Assembly: GCA_913056375.1 (NCBI GenBank) | Contig: CAJXNF010000007.1 | Coordinates: 1-26,092, forward strand | DNA from: an uncultured Pseudomonadota bacterium | GTDB lineage: Bacteria > SAR324 > NAC60-12 | Length of the DNA stretch: 26,092 nt | Reading direction: 5' to 3' | Shown here: positions 23,232-26,092 of the stretch, piece after piece | Layout: each line of letters starts with the position of its first letter | Numbering within the stretch: the first letter of the stretch is position 1 | The notes under the pieces: generated by a model | Database searches by the model: none | What the model saw: only the letters and a program-made list of their open reading frames with translations | What the model was told of the DNA's origin: nothing | Position numbers and translations under genes: made by a program

Positions 23232-24158
23232 TTATACAGCAAGCCTTCTTGAACGGAACCCTCTAATCTGGGGAATCAGCGCTCCAAGAACCACCAGCAA
23301 ACCACCCAATAGCAGGGGAGGGGTGAGCGGTTCGTTCAACAGCAACCATGACAGGATACAGCCCAGTGGAATGGTGAGAATGATCATCAAGCTGGCCACA
23401 CCCATCGGGAGTTGACGTAGAGCCCGATTGTAGAGAAGAAACGGCAGTGCGATAGAACTCATCAGGTAGACAACCAGGACCCAATCATAATTTGAGCTCA
23501 TGGTAGGAAACAGAAATATTTCCTGATCGAACCACAAAACTCCTAAAGTCACTAAAGAAGCCATGGTCATCTGACAAGCAGTGATTGGTAACAGGGCCCG
23601 CTCAGCTTTCATTACCCTTCTGGTCAACAGCTGATTCACCCCTGCCAGGAGGTAGCAGAGTAGCAACAGAGCGTTCCCCAACCCCATGTTCCAGTCCAAC
23701 TCCTGTCCCTGAAGGAAGATCAACATGCCCACGATGGCCAACGTACCTCCGATCCATACAGAGACCTGAAAGGGCTCCTTCAGAAAGAAGCGACCCAGCA
23801 GCGACTGAATAAAGGGGAGTAGGCAACTGAAAAGAATCACATTTGGCAACGGAACCATTGTCATCGCCAACAAGAACAAAATGGAGTTGATTCCTGGTTC
23901 AATCAGGCCCATGAGAAAAGGTTCAAAGCCAAGCTCGCGCCAGTTGAACTTGATTTTCCAAACCAACAGGAGCCCCCAAATCAACAACGCTGCCGAGATC
24001 ACTCGGGCTGTTGCAATCAGGTTCGGAGAGGCGTGCTCCAACGCAATTTTCATGGCCACTGGATTGAGTGACCAGAAAAAGACCGCAAGGAGCATAAAAA
24101 CATTTGCTCGGGAGTCTGTTAATGATTTTTCGAAGACGCCAACTGATTGCACGCTCAA
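23232..24158 (-). CDS. EamA-family (DMT superfamily) transporter
   Basis: Inner-membrane exporter or permease of the drug/metabolite transporter superfamily, 308 residues. Ten hydrophobic helices can be drawn in two EamA repeats (about residues 18-150 and 157-300), with a short cytoplasmic N-terminus. Typical phrases are FFWSLNPVAMKIALE and the paired FLKEP (repeat 1) and LLNEP (repeat 2). The frame has no ATG near the start; I chose the TTG at 24158 because AGGA lies five bases upstream (a GTG six bases on is possible). It is divergent from a LysR gene across 119 bases, a common arrangement in which the regulator controls the transporter. The Ldh gene lies downstream. The substrate is unknown. 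Confidence 0.88.
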   Translation of the reverse strand: MSVQSVGVFEKSLTDSRANVFMLLAVFFWSLNPVAMKIALEHASPNLIATARVISAALLIWGLLLVWKIKFNWRELGFEPFLMGLIEPGINSILFLLAMTMVPLPNVILFSCLLPFIQSLLGRFFLKEPFQVSVWIGGTLAIVGMLIFLQGQELDWNMGLGNALLLLCYLLAGVNQLLTRRVMKAERALLPITACQMTMASLVTLGVLWFDQEIFLFPTMSSNYDWVLVVYLMSSIALPFLLYNRALRQLPMGVASLMIILTIPLGCILSWLLLNEPLTPPLLLGGLLVVLGALIPQIRGFRSRRLAV

Positions 24159-24237
24159 GACTTTCCTTGCCCAAAGTTGTTTGCAGAAGAATTGAAAATA
24201 AACTTTGAACTACACTGGAAATTGAGCAGGAATAAAA

Positions 24238-24252
24238 ATGATTAGTTTTCAT
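24238..24252. promoter_or_regulatory. Candidate LysR-type operator
   Basis: ATGA, seven bases, TCAT, containing a T-N11-A core (TGATTAGTTTTCA) in the space between the divergent EamA and LysR genes. LysR-type boxes have this form. The match is short and could be chance. Confidence 0.3.
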
Positions 24253-24277
24253 CAACTTCATAAATAAAACTTATGAC

Positions 24278-25171
24278 ATGTGGGATGACCTTCCTTCCTT
24301 AGAGCTATTGCGAACTTTTGAGATCGTTGCCCGTCATCAAAGTTTCACCGGAGCAGCCTCTGAACTGCACATCACTCAGGCGGCAGTGAGCCATCAGATT
24401 CGTACCTTGGAAGAATTTCTGGGCTATCGTCTGTTCATTCGCAAAGAACGTCCAATCAGCCTTACGCCCGAAGGACAAGTGTTGCTACCCCAAGTCTTAT
24501 CTGGCTTGCAGGGGATCAAAGCCGCCTTGGATCAACTGCAGGAAGAAGCTACGGCAGAGACCCTGGTGGTGAGGGTGGGACCGATGTTTGGTGCCAATTG
24601 GCTGGCTCAACGGATTGGAGGATTTTATCGCCTGCACCCAGAAGTCAGTCTGCAACTAAAGATCACTCTGATCGATACGCTACCTGACTTTGTCCGAGAG
24701 AAGCTGGATGTTGCAGTGGTTTGGGGGGATGGCCACTGGGAAGATGTAGCCGTTGAACGACTGTTACCACTCAGCTACACACCAGTGTGTAGTCCTGATT
24801 TACTGCGCGCCGAACAACCAATTCATAGTCCGGAAGACTTGAAAAATTATCCACTTCTTCATGGCTATAGCTATGACGAATGGAAAAACTGGCTGAAAAG
24901 AGCAGGGAAACCCTACCTACCCTGTCGAAGGGGACCGGTGATTGATGACTTCAACGTCGTCATGAACTCCGCGATTGACGGGCAAGGAGTTGCTTTGTGC
25001 GGGCTGGAGATGGTTAGAAAGCACTTGGAAGCCGGAAGGCTGGTACAACTGTTTGAGACCACAATCACCAGTGAAGAAGCCTTCCACCTTGTATACCCTG
25101 AATCCGCGCTGGAGCGTGAAGTTGTCAGGGTTTTCCGAGAGTGGCTGCTCTCTATGATACTTGATAGATAG
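24278..25171 (+). CDS. LysR-family transcriptional regulator (GcvA-like)
   Basis: A 297-residue DNA-binding regulator. The N-terminal winged helix-turn-helix (about 8-67) contains FTGAASELHITQAAVSHQIRT and EEFLGYRLFIRKERPISLTPEG, closest to the GcvA/AmpR branch. The effector-binding domain covers about 92-293, with LDVAVVWGDGHWEDVAVERL. The ATG at 24278 gives the usual start, though the ribosome site is poor. It is divergent from an EamA transporter, which it probably regulates; the effector is unknown. Confidence 0.93.
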   Translation: MWDDLPSLELLRTFEIVARHQSFTGAASELHITQAAVSHQIRTLEEFLGYRLFIRKERPISLTPEGQVLLPQVLSGLQGIKAALDQLQEEATAETLVVRVGPMFGANWLAQRIGGFYRLHPEVSLQLKITLIDTLPDFVREKLDVAVVWGDGHWEDVAVERLLPLSYTPVCSPDLLRAEQPIHSPEDLKNYPLLHGYSYDEWKNWLKRAGKPYLPCRRGPVIDDFNVVMNSAIDGQGVALCGLEMVRKHLEAGRLVQLFETTITSEEAFHLVYPESALEREVVRVFREWLLSMILDR

Positions 25172-25339
25172 AATCAAAAATTTATCTAACCAAGCGGCTT
25201 TCTGAAGAAATGCGGGACAACATCACTGTAAAAACATTCCACGAGCCCAGCTCATTTCCACAAATATTTAAAATAAATTCAGAAATATTGCTTAATTTTT
25301 TATATAAATTCGTTTATTAACACTTATCCGACGAACAAA

Positions 25340-25843
25340 TTGACAAGAAAGGTGAATTTGAACGAAGATTCTCGGCCAGTTCAGTCTCTGGATGAAACGG
25401 ATTATCAAATGTTGCACTTGCTCCAGCAGGAAGGTCGCCTGAGCAACGTGGAGCTAGCCAAACGACTTCATCTCTCTCCACCAGCCACTCATGCGCGCTG
25501 GAAGCGACTGGAGCGAGAGGGTTACATTGAAGGCTACTCAGCGCGCATCAATGCTCGCCTAGTCGGCTTTGACATGTCGTGCTTCATTCACCTGAACTTG
25601 GAAATGCATCAGCCCGAAGACGCAGGGCGGGTCCATGAGGAGTTGTTAAAGTTTCCACAGGTACTGGAGTTACACCACGTCACCGGTGAAACAGATTACC
25701 TGCTCAAGGTGATTTTTCGAAACCGCAGTGAACTGGAAGAATTTGTTGTCAGTCAGTTGATGACAATTCCAGGCATTGCTCGGATTCGGACAAGCCTTGT
25801 TTTGCGAGAAATCAACACCACCAAGGGACTTCCACTGCGTTAA
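25340..25843 (+). CDS. Lrp/AsnC-family transcriptional regulator
   Basis: A 167-residue regulator. The N-terminal helix-turn-helix (about 18-67) has LDETDYQMLHLLQQEGRLSN and ELAKRLHLSPPATHARWKRLEREGYI; the C-terminal RAM (AsnC ligand-binding) domain includes VLELHHVTGETDYLLKVIFRN and IPGIARIRTSLVLREI. Such proteins sense amino acids and act as multimers. There is no ATG near the start; I used TTG at 25340, but GTG at 25352 or TTG at 25358 (with AAGG five bases upstream) are equally possible. It is preceded by 168 AT-rich bases with TATA-like boxes and followed 63 bases later by the methanethiol oxidase gene, which it may regulate. Confidence 0.9.
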   Translation: MTRKVNLNEDSRPVQSLDETDYQMLHLLQQEGRLSNVELAKRLHLSPPATHARWKRLEREGYIEGYSARINARLVGFDMSCFIHLNLEMHQPEDAGRVHEELLKFPQVLELHHVTGETDYLLKVIFRNRSELEEFVVSQLMTIPGIARIRTSLVLREINTTKGLPLR

Positions 25844-25854
25844 GGGATTTCTAA

Positions 25855-25882
25855 ACAACAGTTGGTCCGCTGCCACTGTTGT
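25855..25882. promoter_or_regulatory. Inverted repeat before the methanethiol oxidase gene
   Basis: ACAACAGT (25855-25862) and ACTGTTGT (25875-25882) form a perfect 8-base inverted repeat with a 12-base spacer, 24 bases before the ATG. It has no T-run, so it is more likely an operator or mRNA hairpin than a terminator of the Lrp gene. Confidence 0.4.
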
Positions 25883-25906
25883 CCCAACGCAATTGAGGAG
25901 GTCTTC

Positions 25907-26092
25907 ATGATTCATCTCTCCTTTCCTACTCGCCTGAAGCAAAAGCTCGCTTCCCTGTTTGCAGCTACCTGCTTGAGCTTGCCAGCAACTGCTCTTGCCG
26001 ATGAAACCTGCATGTCCCCTTACATGGCCAAGATCACCGGCCAGGAAGATTTTGTCTATGTCTGGACTCTAGGAGTTGAGGGCATGGGGGAC
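25907..26092 (+). CDS. mtoX: Methanethiol oxidase / selenium-binding protein SBP56, N-terminus (cut by window edge)
   Basis: Only the first 62 codons are present. A Sec signal peptide covers about residues 1-31 (hydrophobic core SLFAATCLSLPATALA). The mature start ADETCMSPYMAKITGQEDFVYVWTLGVEGMGD matches the periplasmic bacterial SBP56/MtoX family, with the conserved Cys in ETCMSPY. Known members are copper enzymes that oxidise methanethiol to formaldehyde, sulfide and hydrogen peroxide. A perfect AGGAGG ribosome site lies seven bases before the ATG. It follows an Lrp/AsnC gene on the same strand. Family members are about 420-460 residues, so most is missing; the identity rests on recall of the family N-terminus. 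Confidence 0.78.
   Translation, partial: MIHLSFPTRLKQKLASLFAATCLSLPATALADETCMSPYMAKITGQEDFVYVWTLGVEGMGD

Noticed and set aside
1..26092. CRISPR arrays, tRNA genes, insertion sequences, prophage or defence genes
   Set aside because: No regularly spaced repeats, no tRNA T-arm pattern, and no transposase, integrase or nuclease-system genes were seen.

Overview
The window is a gene-dense piece of a Gram-negative bacterial chromosome. It carries kdsB (the KDO branch of LPS synthesis), several exported periplasmic proteins, and HrcA/CIRCE-type control of groESL. Base composition is moderate and gene spacing is tight, with many start/stop overlaps. The mix (YejA-type and TAXI-like binding proteins, a bacterial thiopurine methyltransferase, a methanethiol oxidase/selenium-binding protein) suggests a free-living, perhaps marine, proteobacterium or relative such as the SAR324/deltaproteobacterial sphere. 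That placement is inference from protein resemblance; there is no rRNA or tRNA gene here to anchor it.

Layout. Bases 1-6498 (minus strand) hold a cluster read lon, thrS, an unknown membrane protein of 450 residues, then asnS, which runs off the left edge. The unknown gene overlaps asnS by ATGA. Divergent from lon is a lone YejA-type peptide-binding protein (6689-8521), closed by a strong hairpin. Then come two CIRCE operators, groES and groEL, an intrinsic terminator, and an orphan MoxR AAA+ ATPase facing rsmE.

Bases 12600-14970 are the least ordinary stretch. A strong promoter begins inside the 5' end of rsmE and reads into about 270 non-coding bases with four consecutive hairpins. After it come a small ribbon-helix-helix-like DNA-binding protein, an opposed single-pass membrane peptide of 57 residues, fxsA, two small unknown proteins (one with a duplicated LMSGxDF motif), and a gene-free stretch of about 550 bases with hairpins.

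Bases 14971-22000 (plus strand) hold a thiopurine methyltransferase coupled to kdsB, an AT-rich gap with repeats, a DhnA-type class I fructose-bisphosphate aldolase, and a compact run of mutM, an exported binding-like protein, rsmH and a 91-residue unknown. An old yellow enzyme follows. Bases 22041-26092 hold a Ldh-family dehydrogenase and an EamA transporter (minus), then a divergent LysR regulator, an Lrp/AsnC regulator, and the first 62 codons of a methanethiol oxidase/selenium-binding protein that runs off the right edge.

Most genes are housekeeping: translation and rRNA modification (asnS, thrS, rsmE, rsmH), protein quality control (lon, groESL), DNA repair (mutM), envelope (kdsB) and glycolysis (fba). 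I found no CRISPR array, prophage, insertion sequence or obvious defence island. The better leads for new biology are the structured RNA region near 12650-12890, the unknown membrane protein between thrS and asnS, and the small unknown proteins between 12927 and 14419.
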